Shown: one piece after another, positions 26,536 to 34,106 of the stretch
How positions within the stretch are numbered: position 1 is the stretch's first letter
Layout of the letters: every line of letters starts with the position of its first letter
Source of the DNA: Deltaproteobacteria bacterium
Lineage (GTDB): Bacteria; Myxococcota_C; UBA6777
Direction: 5' to 3'
NCBI GenBank assembly: GCA_006226375.1
Contig: SBHC01000036.1
Location: forward strand, 62,001 to 126,000
Length of the DNA: 64,000 nucleotides
The notes under the pieces: generated by a model
Database searches by the model: none
What the model was told of the DNA's origin: nothing
The model's input: only the letters and a program-made list of their open reading frames with translations
Position numbers and translations under genes: made by a program

Positions 26536-27864
26536 GTGAAAGATACGGTGAAGGTTATGGAACGCGTGAAAGCGCTTCTTGAAGTGGGTCAAGGTCTGTT
26601 GGATGAGGAGGCTTCGGAAGAGGCCGAAGCGATGTTTCGGGAAGCTCTTGTCCTGGAACCGGACAACCCAGAGGCGCTGTTTCTGTTGGGATGGAGCTTG
26701 TACGATCAGGACGATTACGAACAGGCTGAATTGTTCCTTCGCAAAGCCTCGCTGGTGGACCCAAGCGCTCCAGAGCCCCAACAATACTTGGGAATCTGCC
26801 TGTTTGAACAAGAGCGCTTTGACGAAGCAGCGGTCGCTCTCCAAAAAGCCGTGTCGTTGGATCCAGAGAACCCTGCCGTGTATCGCTATCTAGGAGGTGC
26901 CTACTCTGCGCTCAAGTTGCACGCAGAAGCGGCAGAAGCCTACCAAGGTTTGGTCACATACGAACCCGACGACGGCGAGAACTTCTTCTGGCTGGGGCTC
27001 AGCTTGTACCACGCTGGAAACCTGGAAGCTTCCGAAGAGTCGTTTGCAGAAGCCGTGTCGCTGGAGCCCGACGAAGAAGGTCATCATTACTGGCTGGCGT
27101 ATGTTCTCACAGGGCAAGACAAGTTCGTGGAAGCGGAAGCTGTCTTGCGCAACGCTGTGCTCGAAGAAGAGTTGGAAGACGTCGATCTTTACGGTCTTTG
27201 GGCTGAGGTCCTGTTCAAGCAAGAGAAGCTAGAGAAAGCCTACCAGTGCGTGGAAGACGGCCTGGCTCTTGAAGTTGTGGATGCTCACTTGTTCTGGTTG
27301 GGCGGTGAGATTCTGTCGGCGATGGAGCGTGAAGAAGACGCGATCGCGATGTTCCGAAAAGCTGTTGATCTCGTTCCTTCCGACTCTACCTACCATTGGT
27401 TCTTGGGGCAGGCTTTGTTCCACATGGAAGAGTACGATGAGTCGATGCGCTGCTTTGAACAAGCTGTGAAGTATGGCCCGTCTGACTTTGAGAACCATCT
27501 GTGGCTGGGCCGGTGCTTGCTGGAGTTGGAACATTCCAACCGGGCTTTGGATGCGTTCAACCAAGCCGCTGCCTTGGAACCTGAAAGCGCCGACGTTGTG
27601 TTTTGGCAAGGACGCGCTTACTTCGAGCAAGACCAATACGAGGACGCCGCGCTTGCGTTGGAGCAGTCGACCACTCTGGAACCTGAGGAAGAAGCCCATC
27701 ATTACTGGCTGGGTCGGGCGCTGTACGAGCAAGAGAAGTACGTCCGAGCCGCGCAGGCGTTCGCTGCTGCGGTTGACCTGAATCCAACCGACGAAGAGAA
27801 CAACTACTGGTTGGCGCGGTGCAAGACAATGGAGCACCTGGGGGTTAACTGGAACGTGGAGTAA
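26536..27864 (+). CDS. TPR-repeat protein
   Basis: A 442-residue soluble protein built almost entirely of about twelve 34-residue tetratricopeptide repeats of the form 'AEAMFREALVLEPDNPEALF'. Many repeats carry an unusual 'HYWLG' or 'FFWLG' at the start of helix A. The composition is strongly acidic (Glu-rich). No enzyme domain or membrane segment is seen. The opening codon is GTG at 26536; ATG 26557 is an alternative. It is followed by only 6 bases before a second TPR gene, with which it must be co-transcribed. TPR arrays serve as protein-binding scaffolds. The partner is unknown. Confidence 0.85.
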   Translation: MKDTVKVMERVKALLEVGQGLLDEEASEEAEAMFREALVLEPDNPEALFLLGWSLYDQDDYEQAELFLRKASLVDPSAPEPQQYLGICLFEQERFDEAAVALQKAVSLDPENPAVYRYLGGAYSALKLHAEAAEAYQGLVTYEPDDGENFFWLGLSLYHAGNLEASEESFAEAVSLEPDEEGHHYWLAYVLTGQDKFVEAEAVLRNAVLEEELEDVDLYGLWAEVLFKQEKLEKAYQCVEDGLALEVVDAHLFWLGGEILSAMEREEDAIAMFRKAVDLVPSDSTYHWFLGQALFHMEEYDESMRCFEQAVKYGPSDFENHLWLGRCLLELEHSNRALDAFNQAAALEPESADVVFWQGRAYFEQDQYEDAALALEQSTTLEPEEEAHHYWLGRALYEQEKYVRAAQAFAAAVDLNPTDEENNYWLARCKTMEHLGVNWNVE

Positions 27865-27870
27865 CGTCGG

Positions 27871-29589
27871 ATGTTTCGGCGATTCCGTGCTAAGCGACAT
27901 CTCGCGCGAGGTCGCTCCTTCTTGGAGCAAGGTCAGCTTACCGAAGCCCTCACCTCGTTGCAAAAGGCCTATACGCTCGATCCACAGCATTTGTCGGTCG
28001 CGTACTGGTTGGGTCACGCGCTGTACAAAACGGAGCGGTACGAAGAGGCTCATTCTCTGTTCGTCCGTTTGGTGGGAGACGACTCCCCCCATCCAGAAAG
28101 CTCCTATTGGGCGGGGATGTCGTTGTATGCCCTACAAAAGTATGGGCAAGCAGCGCAGGCGTTTCAGGCCGCGGTCCATCGCGACAGCACCGATCCTCTT
28201 TCACATTACCGTTTGGGTTTGTCGTGGTACTACATGAAGCAGTATGACAAAGCGCAACTTTCGTTTGTACGAGCCGTAGCGTTGGACGAAACCAACCCGT
28301 TGATGCACCGCTGGTTGGGTTGCACACAGTACAAACGCAAGCGCTACGACGACGCATCACAAGCTCTCCACACGGCTGTGGCTCTGGAACCGGAACATGA
28401 GGCCAATCATCACTGGTTGGGTAAGGTGCTCTTAAAGCAGGGCAGCAAAGTGGAGGCTGTGGACTCATTGCAACGTGCAGTCGCGTTGGCCCCAGGAGAG
28501 GCCAGCAACCACTTCTGGTTGGGTAAGGCTCTCTACGAAACCCAGCAGTACACCAAAGCTGAGGAGTCGTGGAGACAGGCCTTGTGCCTTCGCCCCAACG
28601 ACGAAGCCCATCATTACTGGTTGGGTATGTCCCTTCAGGCCCAAGGTCGCTATGAGAAAGCCCTTGATGCCTTTAACGAAGCCGTCGAGCGCGCCCCCAA
28701 CGATGCAAGCAATCGGTTCTGGTGTGGAAACATGGCCTACAAGCTGAAACGCTACAAGGCCGCCGAGCGAGAATTCCAGGAAGCGCTTCGACTTGAGCCC
28801 AGCAGCGCCAGTTACATGCGATGGGTTGGGATTTGCTTGTTTTTTCAAAAGCGCTATGCTGAAGCCGAGAGCTTGTTCACTGAGGTGGTCTCGCTTGCTC
28901 CCCAGCATAACGATGGTTACTACTGGTTGGGCCGCAATCGTTACGAGCAGAAGCTGTACGATCTGGCGGAAGACTCTCTTCGTCAGGCCATCGAACTCAA
29001 ACCCAACGACGAATCCAACCAGTTTTGGCTGGGCATGGTGTTGTACCGGTTGCATCGCTTCGACGAAGCCCATGCTCCGTTTCAACGAAGCCTGGAGCTG
29101 GAGTTCAATGATCCTGCCAATCATTATTGGTTGGGCATGAACTACCATCGTCGTCAGCTGTATCCAGAGGCCGAACCCTTCTTTCAAAAGGCCACCAACC
29201 TGCGACCCGGCAAGGGGAACTACCACTACTGGCTGGGCATGAACACCTATCATCAGGATGCTTTCTTGCAAGCCGAAGCATCGTTTTACAGGGCGGTGAA
29301 GTTGATGCCAGAAGAAGAGTCTCACCACTTCTGGTTGGGTATGTGTCGGTACAAGCAAAGCAACTTCGACAAAGCCGCTCAAAGCTTCGGTCATGCCTTG
29401 GAGTTAGGCCCCCAGGACGAAGTGAATCACTATTGGATGGGGAAATGTTTGCACGAACTGGCTCGTTACGATGAAGCGATCCACTGCTTGAAGCAAGCCG
29501 TCAAACTCAACCCCAACGATGTGGCCAATCACAACGCGTTGCGCCGCAGCATCCAGGCCAAGCTTAACGCGCAGAATGCAGCCGATTGA
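27871..29589 (+). CDS. TPR-repeat protein, paralogue of the upstream gene
   Basis: A 572-residue protein with about sixteen 34-residue TPRs, each beginning 'NHYWLG' or a variant and running 'xxLYxxxRYxEAxxxFxxAVxLxPxDE'. It starts with a basic, Arg-rich segment (MFRRFRAKRHLARGRSF) and, unlike its acidic neighbour, is rich in Tyr, Trp, Arg and His. The two genes lie 6 bases apart and clearly arose by duplication and repeat expansion. A charge-complementary pair that binds to itself is an attractive guess. There is no signal peptide, so it is probably cytosolic. Confidence 0.85.
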   Translation: MFRRFRAKRHLARGRSFLEQGQLTEALTSLQKAYTLDPQHLSVAYWLGHALYKTERYEEAHSLFVRLVGDDSPHPESSYWAGMSLYALQKYGQAAQAFQAAVHRDSTDPLSHYRLGLSWYYMKQYDKAQLSFVRAVALDETNPLMHRWLGCTQYKRKRYDDASQALHTAVALEPEHEANHHWLGKVLLKQGSKVEAVDSLQRAVALAPGEASNHFWLGKALYETQQYTKAEESWRQALCLRPNDEAHHYWLGMSLQAQGRYEKALDAFNEAVERAPNDASNRFWCGNMAYKLKRYKAAEREFQEALRLEPSSASYMRWVGICLFFQKRYAEAESLFTEVVSLAPQHNDGYYWLGRNRYEQKLYDLAEDSLRQAIELKPNDESNQFWLGMVLYRLHRFDEAHAPFQRSLELEFNDPANHYWLGMNYHRRQLYPEAEPFFQKATNLRPGKGNYHYWLGMNTYHQDAFLQAEASFYRAVKLMPEEESHHFWLGMCRYKQSNFDKAAQSFGHALELGPQDEVNHYWMGKCLHELARYDEAIHCLKQAVKLNPNDVANHNALRRSIQAKLNAQNAAD

Positions 29590-29671
29590 ATTCTTTTGTG
29601 TTTCCTTCCCCCATACCGAAATGCTCCCGTCAGGTTGAGCGTTTTGGATCCGAACTGTAGGAGGTTCCGAT

Positions 29672-31261
29672 ATGAGTCAAAGCTCCCTTCTTTCCTTTGC
29701 AACCGTCGACCCAACAACGCTGTCTGCGAAAAACCCCGGACGTTTGGCGCATCTTGTGGGTGGAGAGTGGATCGAGTCGCCCAACTGGCTGGATGTCCAT
29801 GATCCCATGAACGGTGAGGTCTTCTTGCAGGCACCCAACCCTACAGTGGATGAACTGCAACCGTTTGTGGACAGCCTCAGAGCCTGCCCCAAAAGCGGAA
29901 TGCACAACCCTCTTAAGAACGTCGAACGATACCGTATGTACGGTGATGTCACCTTCCGCGTGGCTGCCGCGATGAGGGAGAAAGAGGTCGAGGACTTCTT
30001 CACCCAGCTGATCCAGCGTGTGATGCCAAAGAGCGACGTCCAAGCTCGGGGCGAAGTTACCGTCACGCGGGCTTTCCTGGAGAACTTCTGCGGCGACCAG
30101 GTCCGGTTCCTGGCTCGTGGCTTCAGCAACCCCGGCGATCACCACGGGCAAAAGAGCAACGGATACCGCTGGCCGTTCGGTCCTGTGGCGTTGATCTGCC
30201 CGTTTAACTTCCCCCTGGAGATTCCAGTGCTCCAACTTATGGGCGCGCTGTACATGGGGAACAAGCCTGTTGTGAAAGGTTCAGAGACCACCAGCGTGGT
30301 CTTGGAGCAGTTTGTCCGCCTGCTGATTGCGTGTGGTATGCCACCCAGCGACATGGATCTGATCCACGCCGAAGGTCGTGTGATGGGTGAATTGGTGGAG
30401 CGTGCTCCCATCCGAAACATCCAATTCACCGGAAGTTCTGCGGTCGCTGAGCTTCTCTCGAAACAAACCCATGGCAAGGTTCGGATCGAAGACGCCGGAT
30501 TTGACTGGAAAATCCTGGGTCCCGATGCGACGGCTGAGCGTGTAGAGTATGTTGCTTGGCAATCCGATCAAGACGCCTACGCTGCCAGCGGTCAAAAATG
30601 CTCGGCCCAATCGATCCTGTTTGCCCACGAAAACTGGATCTCGCTGGAGCTCCTCGACCGAATCCAAGAACTGGCTGCACGACGCAACGTAGACGACCTG
30701 ACCCTTGGACCCGTCTTGACCGTCTCCACCGAGCGAATGGCGACCCACACCCAGAACCTTCTTGCGATCCCCGGCGCTCGCGTCTTGTTTGGTGGCAAGC
30801 CGTTGGAAGGTCAGAACTTCTATGAGAAGTGTGGAGCGTTTGAACCCACCGCCATCTTTGTCCCTCTGGATGAGATCCTCAAAGACGAAAACTTTGAGCT
30901 TGTCACCACCGAGATCTTTGGTCCGTTCCAGATTGTCACCTCCTGGAACGATGCAACCGAACACAAAGTGCTCGAAGCTTGCGAACGAATGGACCACCAC
31001 CTGACCGCCGCTGTCGTCTCCAACGACATTCACTTCGTGCACCGCGTCTTGGGTCACACCGTCAACGGAACCACCTACGCCGGATTGCGCGCTCGCACCA
31101 CCGGCGCCCCACAAAACCACTGGTTCGGTCCAGCCGGCGACCCTCGTGGCGCTGGCATCGGAACCCCCGAAGCCATCCAACTGGTCTGGTCCTGTCACCG
31201 CGAAATCATCGAAGACTTTGGACCCATCCCCAATGGCTGGTCCCTGCCCAAACCCTCCTAA
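29672..31261 (+). CDS. ALDH12-type delta-1-pyrroline-5-carboxylate dehydrogenase
   Basis: A 529-residue aldehyde dehydrogenase. The catalytic Cys310 lies in 'YAASGQKCSAQS' and the general-base Glu region in 'RIEDAGFDWKILGPDA'. 'GPVALICPFNFPLEIP' and 'IQFTGSSAVAELL' form the cofactor site. The C-terminus ('NHWFGPAGDPRGAGIGTPEA', then 'VWSCHREIIEDFGPIP') is nearly what I remember of plant mitochondrial ALDH12/P5C dehydrogenases, which convert pyrroline-5-carboxylate to glutamate in proline breakdown. Bacterial P5C dehydrogenases are usually of another type (PutA/RocA). No proline dehydrogenase is adjacent. An AGGAGG site precedes the ATG. Confidence 0.9.
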   Translation: MSQSSLLSFATVDPTTLSAKNPGRLAHLVGGEWIESPNWLDVHDPMNGEVFLQAPNPTVDELQPFVDSLRACPKSGMHNPLKNVERYRMYGDVTFRVAAAMREKEVEDFFTQLIQRVMPKSDVQARGEVTVTRAFLENFCGDQVRFLARGFSNPGDHHGQKSNGYRWPFGPVALICPFNFPLEIPVLQLMGALYMGNKPVVKGSETTSVVLEQFVRLLIACGMPPSDMDLIHAEGRVMGELVERAPIRNIQFTGSSAVAELLSKQTHGKVRIEDAGFDWKILGPDATAERVEYVAWQSDQDAYAASGQKCSAQSILFAHENWISLELLDRIQELAARRNVDDLTLGPVLTVSTERMATHTQNLLAIPGARVLFGGKPLEGQNFYEKCGAFEPTAIFVPLDEILKDENFELVTTEIFGPFQIVTSWNDATEHKVLEACERMDHHLTAAVVSNDIHFVHRVLGHTVNGTTYAGLRARTTGAPQNHWFGPAGDPRGAGIGTPEAIQLVWSCHREIIEDFGPIPNGWSLPKPS

Positions 31262-31274
31262 ACTTGTGGGCGAA

Positions 31275-31415
31275 CCCCCCAGATTGATGGTGGTATGCGG
31301 ATAAATTCGTGTGGGTCCCGGCATGGGTTTACATGAACCCCGGAATGATGGTGGTTTGCGGAATGAATTTACGCGACTCCCGGAATGATGGTGGTTTGCG
31401 GAATGAATTCCGGGG
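31275..31415. repeat. Degenerate 40-bp tandem repeat
   Basis: The unit CCCGGAATGATGGTGGTTTG + CGGAATGAATT occurs at 31338 and 31379 (40-base period) with a more diverged copy at 31275 and a fragment near 31317. It lies just downstream of the ALDH12-type gene. No gene is implied. Confidence 0.8.
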
Positions 31416-31620
31416 CTAGGGTTTAAAAAAATTGATGTGGGTTCTTGTGTGTGGGGGGGAAGGGTCTTAAACTCACGTTGTCTTGCAAACGGGGGTGTGC
31501 GCTGGGCCGTGTACCCGGAAGGTTACCTGTGGATGTGAGACTCGTCCGGTCATGCGGTTACGTGTGACGGGAGTAAGAGAGCTTGTTTGCGCAACGAGTT
31601 CTGCGTGTGTGGAGAAGAAC

Positions 31621-31695
31621 AAGGCAGTGGCGTAATGGTCGCGCGCCGGGCACTCCAACTGCCCGGAGGTGAAGGTTCGACCCCTTCCTGCTGGG
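31621..31695 (+). tRNA. tRNA-Trp(CCA)-like gene with mismatched acceptor end
   Basis: It can be folded as a cloverleaf. The D-arm is G30-C31-G32-T33 (numbers are 31600+) with G37-G38 in the loop. The anticodon stem is GGGCA/TGCCC with loop CTCCAAC (U33, anticodon CCA, Trp). The T-arm is GAAGG-TTCGACC-CCTTC. The acceptor AAGGCAG/CTGCTGG pairs at positions 3-7, but positions 1-72 and 2-71 are A-G mismatches. The discriminator base is G, as in bacterial tRNA-Trp. CCA is not encoded. The variable region is one base longer than usual. Confidence 0.6.
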
Positions 31696-31746
31696 TCTGG
31701 GTTCTGCCTGGGCTCGGTGACTCTCTACACTCTGATAGGTTGGATC

Positions 31747-31815
31747 TGTCGGAAGCATGTGGCATGCACCGGGTCTGCGAAACCCGGATACCGAGTTCGA
31801 TTCTCGGTTCGATGT
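31747..31815 (+). tRNA. Compact tRNA-like gene, anticodon loop CTGCGAA
   Basis: The T-arm CCGAG-TTCGATT-CTCGG is clear. The anticodon stem has 6 bp (CCGGGT/ACCCGG) with loop CTGCGAA, reading anticodon GCG (Arg). The D-arm is short (GCAT/ATGC with a 5-base loop). The acceptor TGTCGGA/TTCGATG pairs at positions 3-7, but only T-G and G-T combinations occur at positions 1-72 and 2-71. It is about 69 bases and CCA is not encoded. It is less standard than its neighbours and could be a pseudo-tRNA. Confidence 0.4.
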
Positions 31816-31876
31816 GAGCGTCAGGCCTGCTATGTCTGAGCCGCTCCTGAGACAATCTATCATGGAGACGTGTTCG

Positions 31877-31951
31877 ACGCCTGTAGCTCAGGGGTAGAGC
31901 GCCGGATATACACTCCGGATGTCTGAGGTTCGAGTCCTTACGGGCACACCA
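31877..31951 (+). tRNA. tRNA-Val(TAC)-like gene with A33 and mismatched acceptor end
   Basis: A good cloverleaf: T8-A9, D-arm GCTC-AGGGGTA-GAGC, anticodon arm CCGGA-TATACAC-TCCGG, variable loop ATGTC, T-arm TGAGG-TTCGAGT-CCTTA, discriminator A and an encoded CCA. The anticodon by position is TAC (Val), but the normally invariant U33 is A. The acceptor ACGCCTG/CGGGCAC pairs at 3-7, while 1-72 and 2-71 are A-C and C-A. Replacing the first two bases by GT would give seven paired positions. Confidence 0.65.
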
Positions 31952-31958
31952 ACCCGCG

Positions 31959-31975
31959 GCGGATCTGCGATCCGC
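31959..31975 (+). repeat. Perfect 7-bp hairpin after the tRNA-like cluster
   Basis: GCGGATC and GATCCGC arms with a TGC loop, eight bases beyond the encoded CCA of the last tRNA-like gene. It may be a processing or stability element of the precursor RNA. Confidence 0.5.
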
Positions 31976-32007
31976 TTAGCACCGTAAAATCGGATACGTT
32001 TCCAGTT

Positions 32008-32057
32008 AAAGCCGGAGGGCTGGTTGCTCATACCAACTCCTTCCGGCTTTTCCTTTT
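32008..32057 (+). terminator. Rho-independent terminator of the tRNA-like transcript
   Basis: AAAGCCGGA at 32008-32016 pairs with TCCGGCTTT at 32042-32050 around a GC-containing loop. It is followed by TCCTTTTTT on the plus strand. It may also slow transcripts from the convergent channel gene. Confidence 0.75.
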
Positions 32058-32079
32058 TTAGAAACAGAGTTTCTTCTTT

Positions 32080-33606
32080 TTACTTTGCCATTTTGCGAGT
32101 GTAAACACCGACAAACACGGTCATGAGGAAGAGTCCGAGGAAGCCTTCCATCACCACAAGGTATTTGAGCCAGTGATCGAAGCGAGGGGCGATTCCATCT
32201 GTGCCCAAGGTGGTGAAGGTGGAAGCGCTGATGTAGAGGGCCTGGGCAAACGATAAGCTTTGTTGGGGGGAGCCGCCTATGGCAGGGTCAATCACAAAGA
32301 AAGAGCCATTCATCCAGAACAACCCAGCGAACACCAAGATAACGAACACCGCAAGGAACGTCACGTTGAGAGGCTTGGTGCCGTAGCCGCTGCCCAGATC
32401 AAACAAGAACCAGTTAAAGAATCGTCGAGACGCAGCCAGGATACCTTCTTCCTTGTCTGAGCGTCGTTCGGCCTGGCGGAAGCGGTAGTAAGCCCAGTCG
32501 GCGTCTTCGTGCTTGCCTTGCAAGTCGAAGTGATTGCGTAGCAAGATGTAGGCGTGTTTGGCTCGTTCGTAATCACCGGAGAGGGCGGCGTCGATCTTGC
32601 CTTGCACCTGCTTGCGTTCAAGCAAAAGCTCGTTGGCGTTGACACCGTAGAGTCCGATGGTGCCGGTGAATACCGTGTTGTCGGCATCCAGCCTCATGCG
32701 GAAGATTCCACGATCCAGAGAGAGAGGTCCATGGAATTTGGACCACCGAACGTTGACGTCGCGATGGAACACAACGTCAGTCCAATCGACGCTTTTGTGG
32801 AAGGTGGCTTCGTCAAAGGTGGCGGTGTTAAGGGCTTCCAGGCCTTGTGCGTCAACGTCACCGTAGCAGGTCACACGGTTGAAGTAGAAGACGTCGTGGA
32901 GTCCGGCGCCACGAAGCACCAACTTGTTGTGAAAGATGGCGTTGTGAAAGTACGCTTTGCCATGAAATTGAGCGACCTTAAACGTGATCCCTTTGTCTAC
33001 GATGAGGTCTTCGAAGCGTCCGGCCTGAAACACTGTGTTTTGGAAGGTGGCTTCGTCGTGGAAGTGAGCCGCCCGAAAGAACACGGTGTCGTGGAAGTGG
33101 GCCTGCCGGAAGTCAGCCTTTTGGCGGAAGGTGCAACCCTCAAAGGAAGCCGTGCGATGGACGCTTGCTCCTTCAAAGCGTGTGGTGCTTTCAAAGGTGG
33201 CGAAGGCGCTGTCCCACCGGCCTTGGATTTGGGCGAGTGGAAGGTTGACGCGTTGGAGGAACGTACTCTCCTTGGTGGAGAGGTCGCCTTCAACTCTGAG
33301 CTTTCGGCCCATCACTGGACCTTCCAATCGACAACCCAGCAAGAGCAGGTCCTGATGAAAGTAGGACTCTGCTCCCTCACGACTCAGCGACACTTCACCT
33401 GTTGCAGTCACTCGCTCCCAACGGACGTCGTGATGGAACGTACATTGATCAAAGGTGAGGCTCTCGACCTGAACATCTTCCAACACAACGGGGTGGTGCC
33501 ACTCCTCGTTTTTGAAGTGGAGGGTGGGAAGTTTGACCCGTCGCAAGGGTTTGCCTCGGCGCAGCGCGTCGAGAGCCTGCTGCTCAGATAACAAGGGATG
33601 ATCCAA
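32080..33606 (-). CDS. Pentapeptide-repeat protein fused to a K+-channel-like pore
   Basis: This protein of about 508 residues has two parts. About residues 40-330 are a right-handed beta-helix of pentapeptide-like repeats with many Phe, Ala, Thr and His positions ('ATFEST', 'ASFEGCTF', 'ADFRQAHF'). The C-terminus (about 405-508) has two membrane helices with a pore loop, 'LYISASTFTTLGTDGIAP', resembling the TTVGYGD filter of Ion_trans_2 channels but with TDG in place of YGD. Cytosolic pentapeptide domains on such pores are known from several bacteria and may gate them. The frame opens at TTG 33633; TTG 33606 is preferred because GGAGAGGAG precedes it. Ion selectivity is unproven. Confidence 0.85.
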   Translation of the reverse strand: MDHPLLSEQQALDALRRGKPLRRVKLPTLHFKNEEWHHPVVLEDVQVESLTFDQCTFHHDVRWERVTATGEVSLSREGAESYFHQDLLLLGCRLEGPVMGRKLRVEGDLSTKESTFLQRVNLPLAQIQGRWDSAFATFESTTRFEGASVHRTASFEGCTFRQKADFRQAHFHDTVFFRAAHFHDEATFQNTVFQAGRFEDLIVDKGITFKVAQFHGKAYFHNAIFHNKLVLRGAGLHDVFYFNRVTCYGDVDAQGLEALNTATFDEATFHKSVDWTDVVFHRDVNVRWSKFHGPLSLDRGIFRMRLDADNTVFTGTIGLYGVNANELLLERKQVQGKIDAALSGDYERAKHAYILLRNHFDLQGKHEDADWAYYRFRQAERRSDKEEGILAASRRFFNWFLFDLGSGYGTKPLNVTFLAVFVILVFAGLFWMNGSFFVIDPAIGGSPQQSLSFAQALYISASTFTTLGTDGIAPRFDHWLKYLVVMEGFLGLFLMTVFVGVYTRKMAK

Positions 33607-34106
33607 GGTGGTTCGCTCCTCTCCAAAAGGCAAAGATGAATGAGTTTGTGACCTACCATGCGGATTGTAGACGCAGAGTTCAACAAGAAGCTCGATTTTT
33701 TTCGGAAGGGAAGTCTACAACCCGATGTGCAGATTTCGCAAATCCTTTCTCACCCCAAGCGACCCCATGAAAGGAGGAATGGGAGAGGACGTTTTTGGGT
33801 TCTTTGTGCTCCCAAGACACGATGCGACGTAGACCTGTATTAAATAGGTTGGGTCATATTGTTCTTAAACCTTGCAGAGGTCTTTGGGTCAAAGGAAATC
33901 AATCAAAGGCAAGCAAAGCAGGGTCTTCTGTTGATTTTTACAGGGAGAAAGCCCAGGATGGATTGGACGACACCCCGCTTTTGTAGTATGAACGTACATT
34001 GACCTTCGAGACGAGATATCCTACATCGTAAAGAACCAGGGAACCTTTATATAAGTCAGAAACCTGCTTGCTTGGGCAGGTGGTATACATAAACAAGGAA
34101 CCACAG
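33607..34106. other. Divergent intergenic region with candidate promoter
   Basis: About 470-500 bases between divergent genes. No gene is evident. A possible sigma-70 promoter for the coiled-coil gene is TTGACC (33999-34004), a 17-base spacer and TACATC (34022-34027), about 80 bases before its start. The -10 match is poor. Confidence 0.3.

Larger units (their letters stand above)
31262..32079. other. Non-coding block with repeat and tRNA-like cluster
   Basis: An 818-base region without protein genes. In order it contains a 40-base repeat (31275-31415), a G/T-rich stretch with nothing clear to about 31620, three tRNA-like genes on the plus strand (31621-31951), a short hairpin, and a strong terminator-like hairpin. 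The last four probably form one transcription unit. The minus-strand open frames covering the tRNAs are not protein-like. Confidence 0.7.

Noticed and set aside
25366-26844. 492-residue minus-strand frame over the ALDH and TPR genes
   Set aside because: It spans two well-supported plus-strand genes and shows no domain or start signal.
31481-31620. Further tRNA-like arms before the Trp-like gene (for example a loop reading GTG)
   Set aside because: No T-arm (TTCRANY loop) accompanies them, so a full cloverleaf cannot be built.
31473-31863. Short minus-strand frames over the tRNA-like cluster
   Set aside because: They overlap the clear T-arms and anticodon arms of the plus-strand tRNA-like genes and have no ribosome-binding sites.
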